DNA of 64,000 nucleotides. Source: Dictyophora rubrovolvata. Taxonomy: Eukaryota; Basidiomycota; Agaricomycetes; Phallales; Phallaceae. A program made the translations under genes and the position numbers. Position 1 is the first letter of the stretch. Each line of letters begins with the position of its first letter. The stretch is taken from positions 1,302,001 through 1,366,000 of the forward strand of contig CP114126.1 of the NCBI GenBank assembly GCA_029959195.1, written 5' to 3'. The notes below the pieces were generated by a model, which was given only the letters and a program-made list of their open reading frames with translations, was not told the DNA's origin and did no database searches. Of this stretch, positions 43,004 through 54,963 are shown one piece after another.

Positions 43004-46000
43004 CTACACCTCAAAAACAACTTCGACAGGTCTATACGCAGTGTTACCAGGGTAGACGTGCAGTGGGATTAGACATTCAACAGTTTCTGCGTTCATCTGT
43101 ACCCACTCTTCCTCATCGTCATCCTCGTCGTCTTCAGCATGATTGCCGGCCTTCTTTTCGCGATTCACTCCTCCTGCTTCATGATATTCCTCGGTTTCTT
43201 CGTCAGCATCGTGATATGTTCCAGCCGCAATGGCATTTAGTATCCCCACCCAGGCTGATAGCCCCTTGGAAGCGGTGGAAGTGAAACCTAGACCTGTCGG
43301 GATTGAGTCTGTTTTGGGAGTGATGGGAGACCCCGCGGGATTCTGTGAACTCCTGGCAGGAGTGACACGCTCCATTGGTGGCACAGTCTTCCAGGTTTTT
43401 CCCCAAGCGTTTGCTCCCGTAGCATCACCATTATCCACCTCATTGTCTGATGAATCATCTCGCCGAATATTTCGGATTTCAATGAGCTTGTTCTTCCCTT
43501 TGGAAGAAGAAGTCATTGTCATTGAGGATAAGGACGTGGAAGATGATCCATTCACGTTCCCTTTTCCCGAACCACTGACAGCTATGAGTAGACAAAGTCG
43601 AACCTTCCACTCGTGTGCGCCTTTTGTACTCGGGCGTTCCTCTTCTTCATCCTTGTCCCCAACGACAACTTGGAAACCGGGGCTTCCGTCGGAGGGAATA
43701 TCAAGACTGAATGCTACGCGTTTAGTGTTGATGGTCCCACTAGAGTAATATTCCGCATGAATGCGTCTAATTGTTTCTGACGCGTTGGATGAGTGCCAAG
43801 GTGGATGTTCATGTGACTCGAGAGTCGATGAAACCTAGGAATAATGTTCATTAATTACAACGACAAATTTAGTTGGATTGCGCTTACCTTCAGGACCTTT
43901 GATGTACATGCATCATTATTGAACTCCACGACAACATGGACAGATTCACCCAGTCGATACGCAGACTTGACGAATGTCAGTTCCGCGACTTTGGAATTTT
44001 CCTTAGTTATGTCATAAGAGGCTGGAGATAATCAATTTTACAACTTTAATTCAATTTCAAGCGGTGGTACAAAAACAGACGCACCCTTCCTGGTATTTCT
44101 CGTGACAATTTCAACCGCTTCCCTACACCCCGTCAGTCCACCCGTTCCTCCTGATACAATACCAAGTCCACCATCTGTGCCATCGGGTCCAGGACTGATA
44201 CCATGGATACGCTCCCTTTCGCTCTCGTTCTCTTTTTCTAATGTTGGGTCGTTAGCTAACAATCTTTGGGCGTATAATTTCAGTGATAGGAGATTTTGAT
44301 TGATTGAGGGATCCGGTGGAATAGATTGCGGGGAGGCTGAGGAGGACGAGTCAGACCACAATTCCTACTGCAAACAGTGATGTAGTTTTCAATGACGTAC
44401 GTCGTTTAGAAACTCCACTAGGTATAGAAATTTTCCCAGTTCCCCGCACTTCTTGGACAACACCGGTGACAGCCTTTTCCCGTCTCTTTGAAATGGGCCA
44501 TAAGAGATCGTACGAGCGAGATGGAGAATCAACTAAGTATTAAGTATATCAGAGGCGGTGGGATAATTATAAACGAACAAATCATAGTCACCTGAGACAT
44601 GGTTATATACTCTAATCGGAACGCGCATTACTCTACTCGTTTGAACATTACCCCCACTCCCAGGAGCTAGCCCTGAGGAAGCCCGACAAGTGCCGACAAT
44701 AAATTGATATGAAAACCTCATTGCACGTCCTTTGAATGTCGGCGGGAGATTTAGTGGAAGGTCAATGGTATACGAATCTATGTGCGGATTGAATAAACGG
44801 ATACGCGGCGTGTGGATCAAAAGCACTTACATGATTTACTCTCACCGGGGGCGAGACGCAAGTCGATAGCGAGAACACTGGGCTGTGTCTCAAAAGTGGG
44901 TAGATCGTCTTCACTACCGGGGCCTATAGCACTTCCACCTGCTAGTGCACCTCTTCCTACTACATCTGTGTTTCCACTTCCAAACAGGCCACCTAGGCCC
45001 AACCAACTACTTCCTCTTTTGTGTCCTCTCCCGCCGGCACTAGATCCTACGACGAAATCTAGACTACCACCACCGACTCGTCCCTTTTTCAGTCTGTCAC
45101 GAAGGACATACATCTCTGGAGCGTTATGGACAGCTACGGGATCGATATTCAAAGTACCACTCAGCTGGGCGTAGGCGTACAAGACAAGTTCTGTGGATAG
45201 AGGGCTGAAAGTAGTGGCATAGGCTGAGTGCGGCTGGACGCTATGGGGGTGTAATGATGCTGAGGAGGAGCCTGGAGTAGGGAAAGATGGTTGGGGAATC
45301 AGAGAGACAGACTTGGTGAACCGGGTTCCGGAAGGTGTGGAGGGCGCTGAATAGGGATACGCGTATGTCGGGCTGTTCGAGTTTTCGTAGATTGTGGAAA
45401 GTGTATTCTGGGTAGTGTTGCTTGGTATGATGATATCGGAGCTTAATTGTGAATCAGGTGTCCCCACCAGTGACTCTGACTGTTTCCGAGCATGGGGATG
45501 GGATGCTGGAAGACCGGTTGCGCGACCGGGACTCAGAGGAGAGGGCGAAGTGGGCGTGAATGGCACTAGACAAAAGAAACAACACAGCTACTGAGAATGA
45601 TACACATTTAATTATTATCATTATTTACCATCGGCGGAAAGACTCATGGACCTGCCCAGTCTCCTTCTCTCCTGGTCCTTCTGTCTACTGTCATCATCCA
45701 TTCTCCCCACCAAACCTTTCCTCTGTAGTCGGGCGCCCTCTTCCCCGGGAGCAGTAGCCATGTCCAGAGTAAACGAGCCATAGGATGATGCAGCAGCGGT
45801 CTTTGGCGTGCCTGGGGAAGTGGGAGGACGAGCAAGAGGCACAGAACTGACCGAGTGCGACGATCGTTTGTGATGCTTGTGAACGGTCGTAGTCGTCGTC
45901 GTCGTCGTCGTCGTCGTTGTCGGGGTTGCCCTGCTAGGTGTGAGCGGTAAGTCGTATCCTTCGTTAACCGCAGGCGATGACAGCGTTTTGATGTTGCCGC

Positions 46001-46172
46001 CAATGGGCCTCGGCCTCGTCAACTCTCCGGCGCGAACGTTGGAGAAGGTAATTGTACATGTGAATGGTTCGCCGGCGAAATAGGCCGATTGTGAAGGCTC
46101 GATAGCAATGCGAATTCCTGTCTGAGGATCCGTGTGTGTATATGGGCCAGGACGTGCAGGTCGGGTGTGCAT
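43004..46172 (-). CDS. RGP1: RGP1-like subunit of the Ric1-Rgp1 Rab (Ypt6/Rab6) exchange factor
   Basis: Start MHTRPARPGPYTHTDPQTGI at 46172. An arrestin-like N-terminal fold follows (IRIAIEPSQSAYFAGEPFTC), interrupted by long disordered inserts including a poly-Thr run and Ser/Pro-rich sequence. Further exons: YAQLSGTLNIDPVAV, LPPTFKGRAMRFSYQFIVGT, YDITKENSKVAELTFVKSAY with RLGESVHVVVEFNN, and an acidic C-terminal part ending ETVECLIPLHVYPGNTAYRP with VEVVFEV, the most conserved RGP1 signature. Stop at 43004. RGP1 with RIC1 activates Ypt6/Rab6 at the Golgi. It is much longer than yeast RGP1 because of the inserts, as is usual in mushrooms. Confidence 0.83.
45888..45930. repeat. GTC trinucleotide run coding poly-Thr in RGP1
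   Basis: About 14 near-perfect GTC triplets on the plus strand; on the minus strand they encode a threonine run inside a disordered insert of RGP1. The tract is likely length-variable between strains. Confidence 0.75.
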
Positions 46173-46606
46173 AACTATTATGTGCTAGTAGAGGGAGGTG
46201 CAAGTCCGGTAAAATGGTAGTAAAGTAAATTCCTAGAAAACAAATTGCAAATCACAACATAAAATAAAAGGTAGACGATCCGGCGTTGAATGAGATCATT
46301 CAAATTGAAATTCCAGTGCTCGCCATTGCCTCCGGGTCAGAGCGCGATGACAGAATGTTCCCACAGTGTCAGACTCGCAACTCGCTCGGTACTCGGTGTA
46401 TGTCATCACCGACAGACATCATTGATATTAGCCAGGTATTTAAACTTTACTGGATACATTGAAGCAGACGTGCTGTGTGTGTATGTATGGTGCGCGTATA
46501 TATATGTACAACAACATTTTTCAACTTTAAATATAGGAGAAAAGAGGAAAAGGAAAAATAGCCAATAATAATAATGATGATGAGTACACAGATTTGACCG
46601 GATGGA
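46173..46606. other. 434 bp between RGP1 start and zinc-finger gene stop
   Basis: This holds the RGP1 promoter and the 3' end of the next gene. TATATATA-type sequence lies near 46497-46506 and an ATAATAATAATGATGATGA run near 46565-46582. No gene seen. Confidence 0.45.
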
Positions 46607-47405
46607 CTACATGATCGACTTGAATTCATCAGTGGACATGTCAGTCGACGCATCTGTCGGAGATCCATTTCCATTACCAGCAGCAGCAACAACAGTAGCA
46701 TGACCGGCCGAACCGCCTTCTTCCTTGACTTTTTCCTTTTCTCTCTCGCTGCGAGGAGAAACATGCGGAGAACGCGAATTGGCACTGGGCTTGGCATTAT
46801 TTTTGTCTCCTCTTCCCGTAACACTAACGAGACTGTTCTGAGCAGAAAGCGTCCCGTTCTGGGAATGAGCCGAGGCAGCTTGTGCTTGTACTTGTTGTGC
46901 CTGGGCCTGAGCCTGAATTTGCTGGGCTTCGGCTCGGGCCTGCGCCTGCGCTTGAGCGAGCATCGTTGCATTTGCGTCGCCTCGTCGTTCAACTCGTTTC
47001 ATTTTTTTGCGACATCTGTGACGTAGTTCAATCGTTTCAATAAATAAAAAATATAAAAGAACAGCTGTATGTGAGTAATAGTACTAACCTATCACATACG
47101 GTTCCGGGACCTTCTGGTCCAGGACCCCACTTCTCGACGCATTTGCTATCTTTATATCGTCCTGGCTGCCCACATTGTCGGCATAGCCTTTCACCCTGAG
47201 TATTGAAAGGAGGATAACCGCCAGGCGGAAGACCAGCTGCTTTGAAGAGATGAGAAGATGTGAGTGAGAGGGAGGGTGTCAGCCCCGTAAGGGAATTAGA
47301 AGATGTCAATCCTCCTCCGGCTGACGGTGGTACCGCCCCTCCTGACTGAGGCGGAGGGTGTGATACAGGGGAATGAGAACCGGTTCCTCCTCCAGTGGTG
47401 CTACT

Positions 47406-47438
<33 letters not shown>

Positions 47439-49686
47439 ATCGCCTAAAGTAGAAGAGGTAGACAGATGCTGTTTCAGGGACTGCTTCTGACGAGACGACC
47501 CCAGCTGTGACTGCGACTGAGTCTGGGTAAGTCTCGCGACAGATACGAAGGATTTGGTATTTGGACCCGATCTTGTCTTGACAGCAGCGGGTTTTTCTCC
47601 TGTACCAATTGCGGCGGCACCTGAGTCACTCCGTTCTCCCGATACCCCTCTCCCCCCTGCTGCAGACGACGCATTAACGCTACCGGCTACCGGCACTGCA
47701 CTAACGCCCGCGCCCGCGCCACCAGCCACTTCCAGCAGCAGGTCGTCAATTGAGGCGTTACTAAGCTCGTCTTCTTCTCCTTCAGCATCTACCTCTTCAT
47801 CCTGTGGCAGTACCTCGAAATCTGGAGGTCGGTTCAAATTGGACCGATGATGATGATTATGATGATGAGATGGTGGAGCATCGAGTAACTCGTCAACGAG
47901 CATGGCCGATGCATCCTCCTGTTCTAATTCATCGTCATGCTCGTGATGTGGGTAGTGATGGTGAGAGTGGTAGTGGTGAGGAGGAGGATGAGAGTTGTGT
48001 GACGTAGCGTCATCGATTATACCGACCAATTCGTTATCCAGATCTGACACTTCACGATCACGAGCACCGGTGTTATTATTATTACTATTATGATGTGGAT
48101 GGGAATGTCCATCACCTCGATAACGATTAGTTGACAATGCAGATTTTCTTGCAGACGTTCTCGATTTGGCAGAACGGGAAACAACGCCATGAGCAGCGTC
48201 AACAGGACCACCACCCCGTCTATTTTCATCCGCGGATGCTGCTTCTAAAGCAGCGCCATCATCTTCCTGGTCGGCAGGTTCGGGATAACGGTTGGTGTGC
48301 CCTTTTTGAGACTGCTGCTGCTGTTCTTGCTGCTGTTGCTGTTGCGGCTGCTGTGATGGATGACGATTAGATACATTGGCATTGGCAGGGGAATGCGATA
48401 CACGCGACTTTGAAGGTGGTGGTTGGTGGTGGTTGGGATAGGTATTTTGAGAAGGATGCAAGTGCTGCGAGCGAGAGGTATTTTGCGGTGGAGTTGGTTG
48501 TTGTTGTTGTTGTTGTTGTTGATATGGGTATGGGGAGATGCGCGTCGAAGGACTGGTGGTATGAGCGGGCTGTGTGTAATATGAAGAGCCTGGGTGTTGT
48601 TGTTGGACCTAGAATGGAACGATGATTAAACATGCTACCGCGGCAGGCACGCATATATATGCGTAAGCTACTTGCCTGAGTAGAACTTGCACTACCCGCT
48701 CGAAGTCTTTTTGGAGGTGGCTGGGATGCGTCTGATGTCGTACGTGGTCTTATTCGGGAATGTGGAGCGTGAGCAGATGAGGTTGGTGGTGGGACCATAC
48801 CTTTAAATGGCAGCACAAATTAGAAAGAAAAAAAAATAAAGAGGTGTTTTGTTTTATTTGTAGTAAGGACAATACCTGATGAATTGAGACCATTGATCTG
48901 GAAAGGATATGAGATGTGGTGGGAATATGAGGGGTGATGAGCAAGAGAAGTAGCGGGTCGAAGGGGACCTAGTCGAGATGATGATGATGAAAACGGAGAT
49001 GAAGATGAATAGGTTAGCGGGGCCGATTCGGTACGAAGTAGAGCATAGGCAGCAGGTGGAGATCTGCGACCGAAGGTGATAGTCGCAGTTGATGATGATG
49101 ACGAGCCATCGTTACGTTCAAAAGACATGACGACTCTTCTACGCTCATCGATAATTCTGTCCTCGAGTCTTCTGCGTTCATCGGTAGCTTTGTCTTCCAC
49201 ACGAAGAAGCTCTGACCAGGAGTCGAGAAAGGTGGAGAGACGGGCCTCGGCCGCTGCTGCGCGAGATTCCGCAGACATGAGTGCGGTAAGTGCAGCGGGA
49301 GTGAGAGAGTGTGATGTAATACCACCACCACCATTCTTGGACTCGATGGCAGTACTACCGGTGTTGGAAGATGCCGATGTTGGTGTTGCTGCCAAGGCCG
49401 TGGCAGTGGTATTGGAAGTGGAAGCAGTAGCGGTCGCCGTAGTAGTGGTAACGGCGGAGTTGGAGGTTGTTGTAGGGGAAGGATCATCAATGACAAGGGA
49501 GCGGAGTAAATTCTCGGCACAAACAGCGCGCTTGGTCTGGGCATCGACTTCCTGCTTCAATTTTTCGACATCGGCGAGAGCAGAGGTAAGGAGTGAGGCT
49601 AAAGTTGCGGCGCTGGAAGTTGCAGTTGAAGGAGTGAGCTGGGGAGATGAAGAAGAGGACGGTGGAGGCTGAATATTATGCGACAT
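46607..49686 (-). CDS. Low-complexity protein with GATA-like zinc finger
   Basis: Start MSHNIQPPPSSSSSPQLTPS at 49686. The N-terminus has a possible coiled coil (ALADVEKLKQEVDAQTKRAV, then AESRAAAAEARLSTF). Exons then encode basic (PPPKRLRAG), poly-Gln, poly-His, poly-Asn and Ser/Gly-rich tracts. The only folded-looking unit is near the C-terminus, across the last intron: CRQCGQPGRYKDSKCVEKW, GPGPEGPGTVCDRC, RKKMKRVE. This fits C-x2-C-x25-C-x2-C with the GATA-finger phrase W-GPEGP-T-C; classic GATA fingers have 17-20 residues in the loop. After it come Ala/Gln repeats (QAQAQA) and DMSTDEFKSIM, TAG at 46607-46609. A nuclear DNA-binding regulator is likely but unproven. Confidence 0.75.
47401..47440. 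repeat. GTT trinucleotide run coding poly-Asn
   Basis: About 12 GTT triplets on the plus strand give an Asn run on the minus strand within the zinc-finger protein. Similar TTG runs at about 48495-48522 code poly-Gln and further CTG/TTG runs lie at 48311-48355. Confidence 0.75.
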
Positions 49687-52092
49687 TTATTTTGGCAGAC
49701 ACCTTCCGTCGTGGTGGTCGCTGTCGTTGTGGTCGTTGTGGTCGTCGTCGTCAACGTCGTTATCGTTGTCGCTGTCACTGTCGTCGTCGTGGGAGAGTGT
49801 GGTCGGGGTGAGGAAGGAAAGGAAGGGCGAGAGGCAGGAAAAGTGACAAATAATAAGACACACTGGGACACTCTGGATCCAGAGGCTATTAGGGACCCAC
49901 ACGACACACGACAAGAGGGCGCTGAAGACACGAGGGGTGTGGGAAAAATGAAAAAACTGGCCTGCACGCCACGCACCCGCAGAGGGAGAAAGGGCGGGAA
50001 TCCCGGCGCGGGTGTCTCAGCGGGCGTCTGTGGGCGTGGCCCTCCCTCCTGCCGACCCCCGGCGCGACGTCATGCCGCGAACACGTGGCGCGGGAACAGG
50101 ACAAGGCCTGACAAGGCTGAGAGAGGAAAGCAACGGGAAGCACAAAACTGCCTCGGACTTTGGATTTGGGCCTTGACATGTTGTCATCGAGCACACGCGG
50201 TAATCTGCACCAAGCAGTGCCTCGGTCTCATGCTTATTTGGATTTGGCTTTGGGTTGGAAATTTGGATTTATCCCGTATCCGATTAGCCAGCACGCGAAA
50301 TTGGATCGGGAAGGATCTGTTGTGGGTAAACTGGCACATAACGACGTACATAAGTATGTATGGATGTCATCTTCAGGCTTTGTGGGAAACACCAGTCACC
50401 TAGCACCAGTCACCAGTCCTCCCTTCTCTACGATACTTAGGGATTCCCTATTACCAACGAACCCTTCAAACCCTCACGCGCACGCTCCAATTGCAACATT
50501 CCGTCTCCTCACGGTCATCGTGCCCAACCCAGCGCGCTCCGAGTCTCAGCCACGGTGAGAATATCAACTCAACTTTGTAGTTGATAAACGCCCCCTCCAG
50601 TCAATTTTTAGAATGAAATGTCTCAGCATAAAATCACACACAATTGAATCTGCTGGCACGGGATAGGGCGTCACCCACTCATTTCCTTTTACGACAAAAA
50701 ACAAAAGCAATTTGCAAATGAATTAAAAAACATCAAACGGAATGCGCAGAAGAATTCTAACAGTTAGAAAAACGCTCAATACTTATTTATAATATACCCT
50801 AGTCGATAGCATGCAGTTGCAGTACTACTGTAAAACAAGCGATGTCTTGGGTGATTGATCTGAAAAAAAAAAATCAATGACGGCTAATATTAGGAAGATG
50901 GGGAAGATAGAAGAAGCAAAGAAGTCGAAGTCGACCGTGCATACAGAGCATGCATGTCGTGTATTACTTGATTATGGCTGCTATGTCTGATTGCAGGCCG
51001 AGAACCTTTCACCATGTCACTGGTACATGTCCCATGCTTGTAACGCGCGTATACACCCTAGGCCCTTTACAGAGTTCGAGTCATATGTATGTATGATATC
51101 GTTAGCGCTACCACAGAGGGTCAGAGCTGCGCTTGGGATTTTCCTCCACCAAGGCAGCTATACCCATTACTAGCAAGGTCTTTCTCTAGTTCAAAACATG
51201 AATTTCCTCATCAAGGGCACCATTTCCCTAGGAATCATTATGTATGCGGTACAACGCTCATCATGACATGTGTCGCTGTAGGCTTTTCGGATATCTAGAT
51301 GAGATATTTAAGGCCGGTTCAACTCCTTTCCATACTGGCTGCTCTTCGACGGTCGCGGCGTCAAGCCAATAATAAACTCATAGTAAGATCATTTGAGTTT
51401 TCTCAGCTCTTTTAGTTGGGCAACTTCAATCGTAGACATTTGGCCGTAAGCGGAAAACAAAAAGACCATTACATATCCAGACCAGATTATGTAAAAACAT
51501 GAACTGGCGGGGAGAATGCTGTCATTCTTTCCGAAGACTTGTGAAGCAACTTAAAGGAATTTACTTCGCTCGGTATTACTTGTTCCGAAGGTCTATACCA
51601 GTTTGGGAGACTAATGCAAAAGCCTCAGCAGAGGCCAAGCCCAGGTTCAAATTTTACGTAATAAGACTTTGAAAGCTTTGTGACGCCCAATTCGCGTAAC
51701 CATCGACTCGAACCTTCGTCGTCCCGGAAAGTTCGGAACTCCTCCACTCGAAAGGAGAATTACAATTCTTTCTTTAAAATTTTCTTTGTTTCTCATACAT
51801 AGCTGCGGGTAAGTCAGGTTCTTGTTTGTTGTGTTTCTAGTCCACATAAATGTACTATGTTACTAAGCGCTAGTCGACCCTGTCTCGGTTCCTTATAAAT
51901 GATGTCCATATTAGGAATTTATGGACAGCAATTACTGTAGCTCCGACAAATTTGAAAGCACAATACATTTGCAATACGTACGTACACAACAATGCATAAA
52001 TTTCGCTTTCTGGTTTATCTGGCTCCGAACGTCTTGTTCCTCTTTCGGGCTCCCTCTTACGGCGACGTTCTTCACCTCCTCTGTACCCTCCC
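49687..52092. other. Gene-poor 2.4 kb upstream of the zinc-finger gene
   Basis: The first ~110 bp (49700-49795) are imperfect GTC/GTT repeats just upstream of the ATG, so they would lie in the leader of the mRNA. 49800-50200 is GC-richer and purine-rich; the long open frames here are repeat artefacts. From 50600 to 51900 the sequence is AT-richer with no recognisable protein, tRNA or rRNA. TTACGTAA occurs at 51654-51661. The length fits an extended regulatory region for the zinc-finger gene. Confidence 0.5.
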
Positions 52093-52172
52093 ATGAGCTA
52101 CATGTCTTCGCCTTTCTCATCGTCGTTGTCGTCATCGTCATCATCGTCATCATCGTCATCGTCATCATCACT

Positions 52173-52203
<31 letters not shown>

Positions 52204-52659
52204 CAGTTGCAATCGACTCTCCTGCTCTCTTATTCTTTATCGGGAAAGCTACACACAATAAAGGAAAATCCTTTTGAAGAGTTGTACGAGCAAGACCAGT
52301 CCAACAACCTTGCAGAAGACGATCAAGAAACACCATCATACTCAGGCTCTGAATCAGATAGCGAAGAGTCTTCTTCTTCATCTATCATCTCACCGAGCGT
52401 GCGCAGGGCTTGCTATTCGACTCGGATCCCGCAGCCAACAATACCGCGTCCAAAAGCACTTCTCTTACACGCTGCCCACTCCCAGCAACATGCCCACAGT
52501 CCACCATCATCATGGCGGTTCCCACGTACATCACCTTCTCAGAATTATGCATTATTGGTCTTACGATACGCCTATGCCCTATCGTCTCTCAGGCAGAAGA
52601 ACATCGGAGAAGGAATCGGAAGAGACGTCATCTGGAGCAGTGGGACCAGATGGTATTAA
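52093..52659 (+). CDS. Serine-repeat open frame, doubtful gene
   Basis: An ATG at 52093 opens 188 codons. Residues 6-37 are almost all serine, coded by a TCA/TCG repeat (about 52118-52203). Then come ENPFEELYEQDQSNNLAEDD, SGSESDSEESSSSSIISPSV and a Pro/His-rich part. The frame ends inside the dispersed repeat at 52633. The three forward frames are all open for long parts, so coding is not certain. The acidic-serine stretch looks like a disordered protein, but no family was recognised. Confidence 0.3.
52118..52203. repeat. TCA/TCG trinucleotide repeat
   Basis: Near-continuous TCA and TCG triplets, about 28 units. On the minus strand the same tract reads ATG/ATC-type triplets (poly-Met in one frame), which shows that open frames on both strands here are driven by the repeat. 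Confidence 0.85.
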
Positions 52660-52715
52660 TATAATAATATGTAGAGCCTGGAATGTGGAGAGAGAGAGAA
52701 AAGAGCACAACAGTT
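52633..52715. repeat. Dispersed repeat, copy A
   Basis: About 83 bases, from TGGAGCAGTGGGACCAGATG to AGAGCACAACAGTT. It matches copy B at 57653-57733 in the same orientation, with substitutions and a few one-base gaps; ATATGTAGAGCCT and AGAGCACAAC are identical. Read on the minus strand it starts TGTTGTGCTC and ends TGCTCCA, like a very short LTR or an element end. The family is unknown. Confidence 0.7.
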
Positions 52716-53967
52716 CTTTTCCCTGTGGATATATTACGTTTAAACTTATCTGTCTATCAACGGTTAACAAAGGCTGATTGCAGAGTACACCTTCTGTGTA
52801 AGTTACTGTCAACCACTTCAAGACGGTAATTTAAAGAGTACGTACGCGGAGAATCCACCTTGACATCGTGCAATATATTCCTTTTTAATCTTTCCCTCGA
52901 CAAATTCTTGGCCTAGCGTCCAAGCAAGGTGGCTTACGAGGGAAGTACAAGCAGCCCGAATGTCAGTCGATCCAATCGATTAACCGCTGCAAGTTATAAT
53001 AGTTCTCAATAAAGTAAAAAACAACTACGAAAAACACACTTACTGTGAACTTTTTCAATTCCATATTGTTGTTTTAACATGCAAACCCAAGGTCTGCTTG
53101 TAATTACGTCCTACGCCATGAACGGGCTAAAAATGTGTGAATGAGTTTATAAATTTTGAAGCAAAGGATAAAGTTGTGCCACACCATGCTTCCTGGTTTA
53201 TTAACCAGATACTCTGTTGTACGTTCAACGATCTCAATGGTGACCGGAGGTTCATGTCCATGAACAATGTTTCTTTATGAAGGCGTTAAATCTCAAACGT
53301 TTGCTCGGAGCCTTCGAAACATACTGAATACAGTCTCCATTCCGAATTATAGTTCCAGTTTTTGGGATCGTCCCATTTACAGAAGTTACCCCCGTTTCTA
53401 ACGCAAAGCGCTAGATAAATCACCATGAGTAAACACAATCCAGATCATGCCGGACAAGTATGGGCCACCAACATAGTATTTAAAATCTCGAAACTCTGTG
53501 GGTTCCATTTCAAATATTTCTTGATTGATCCATCGTTCTTTCGCCATTGTACGTAGCGGTGTCCAATAGAGACCCGTTTTAGACGCAATGGTGTCGGCTC
53601 ATGCTCTATAGCGGCCACATCGTAATCTTGTGAAAAGTCACTTGGTTCTTCTCCAGATATTTAATGTCTTCTTATAAAGAGTTTCGCGCGTACAATTAGG
53701 TTGAAATAGTCTAAATATACGACGATGGAGTCTCGGTATGCGTTGGGACACTGAGGATTTCTGAGGCAAGTCACCTCGTCGCGGTCACGTCTTCTACCGA
53801 CATGATCCATAGTTATGATTGTACGTGCCTCTTCCTGATGAATTTAGAAACACTTCAATTCCCGATACATCAAGAAAACATCAAGAATAGAATCTGGTCT
53901 GAAAAGCCTGATCCTGGTCAGTGGTGACCGGTGACTAAGATAATGAAGACCTTGAAGTTTTCAACGT
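52716..53967. other. Unassigned 1.25 kb, possible decayed coding sequence
   Basis: No long open frame exists. Short minus-strand runs look protein-like, for example AKERWINQEIFEMEPTEFRD followed by FKYYVGGPYLSGMIWIVF (about 53565-53450) and EVTCLRNPQCPNAYRDSIVV (about 53780), but stops separate them. No family was recognised. Confidence 0.35.
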
Positions 53968-54674
53968 TCAAATCCTTCCATGACCGTTCTCACGCGGAAA
54001 TACGATTCCGGAAAGTAAGCTCCATAATGCAGGGACTTCATTCGTCATTATGTTCTGGAGTGAAGCCATTGAAAAAGAATCGAGAAGAGTACCGACCGTT
54101 GTAAGCTCTGGTCGACGCTGAATCTTAACCAGCCTTTCCGCTTCAGATGGTAGTATGGCACTATATCTAACGGTGATATATTTATCTGGACCGTCGCTGT
54201 CCCGCAAAGCGATGGGGTCCAGAAGTTCAGCAGAATGAGCCTTGACAAGGACTGGCGTGGGCAGATAATTGTTGGTCGCTGGAGTCCAACACGGTCTGAA
54301 TGAAGTCCCAAAGCGACTCAAAACCGTGTTTATCTTTAATGTCATTGATGGCAGCTTGTGCCCGGCTTTTGACACCTTGGTTCCGGCTTTCTGTTTCGCG
54401 TCGGATACGGGTCTGTTTGGCCTGGCGTATGGCTTCCTCCCGCGCGGCCTGCTCAGCCAATTCTCGGGCCCAAACGATCGCATGTCGTTTTGATCGTGAC
54501 TCTGTTTGTTCCTCCTGACAAGCCTCCAACGCATTGGGAGACAAGGTCTTGCGCGCGCATTTCATTGCGTTGGTTTCTGGGTGGTCCCGGCTTCCGCTTG
54601 AGTGGGCTAGCTAAGATGCTGAGGGAGGAGCAACGAGCTTGAAAAGGGCTGGAGCTAGGTGGTGATGATGGCAC
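53968..54674 (-). pseudogene. Fragment resembling the N-terminal part of DUF6589-type mushroom proteins
   Basis: Minus-strand frames read PSSPPSSSPFQARC with LASPLKRKPGPPRNQRN (54670-54560), then RSKRHAIVWARELAEQAARE (about 54470), KDKHGFESLWDFIQTVLDSS with DQQLSAHAS (about 54300), then in another frame LVKAHSAELLDPIALRDS and RRPELTTVGTLLDSFSMASL. This order resembles the start of DUF6589-type proteins, which are strongly expanded in Agaricomycetes and often linked to repeats. The expected Met before PSSPP is a GTG codon, and the frame shifts near 54255; a small intron there is possible. The long catalytic-like C-terminal part is absent. A truncated copy is the simplest reading; family assignment is by memory of composition and motif order. 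Confidence 0.45.
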
Positions 54675-54963
54675 ATGTTGATAAAGAATGAAGAGGTAGG
54701 GACCGGTAGAGGGGTCGGAGCAGTGGATCTAACTAAAGTAAGAATCAGCTCTCTCAGAAGTAATAAATAAGCAAGTAAAGTCGATTTCACATACTTTACT
54801 GGTGTTTGAAAAGGGTTCAGAAACGCGTTGATGCAACAAGATTTTGGTAAGTCCTCGTAACTTAGGCGCCGACGGCTGCTCTGTGATTCCGCATATTTTT
54901 ACCAGTCTCTATAAAATAGAGGCTGGTTCGAGTCTACTTGGTCACTCGCCGTCTTAAACATCC

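Noticed and set aside
47401-48360. CRISPR-like or tandem spacer array
   Set aside because: The repeats are trinucleotide runs inside coding exons and have no spacers.
49678-50403. 241-codon plus-strand frame starting in the GTC repeats
   Set aside because: The Val-rich start is produced by the trinucleotide repeat, and the rest is compositionally random.
51932-52381. Minus-strand frame with a poly-Met/Thr run
   Set aside because: It is the mirror of the TCA/TCG repeat, and a methionine run of this kind is not a protein feature.
54893-54945. Possible tRNA (GGTTCGAGTC box-B-like sequence at about 54921)
   Set aside because: The flanking bases cannot form a T stem, and no box A or acceptor stem was found.
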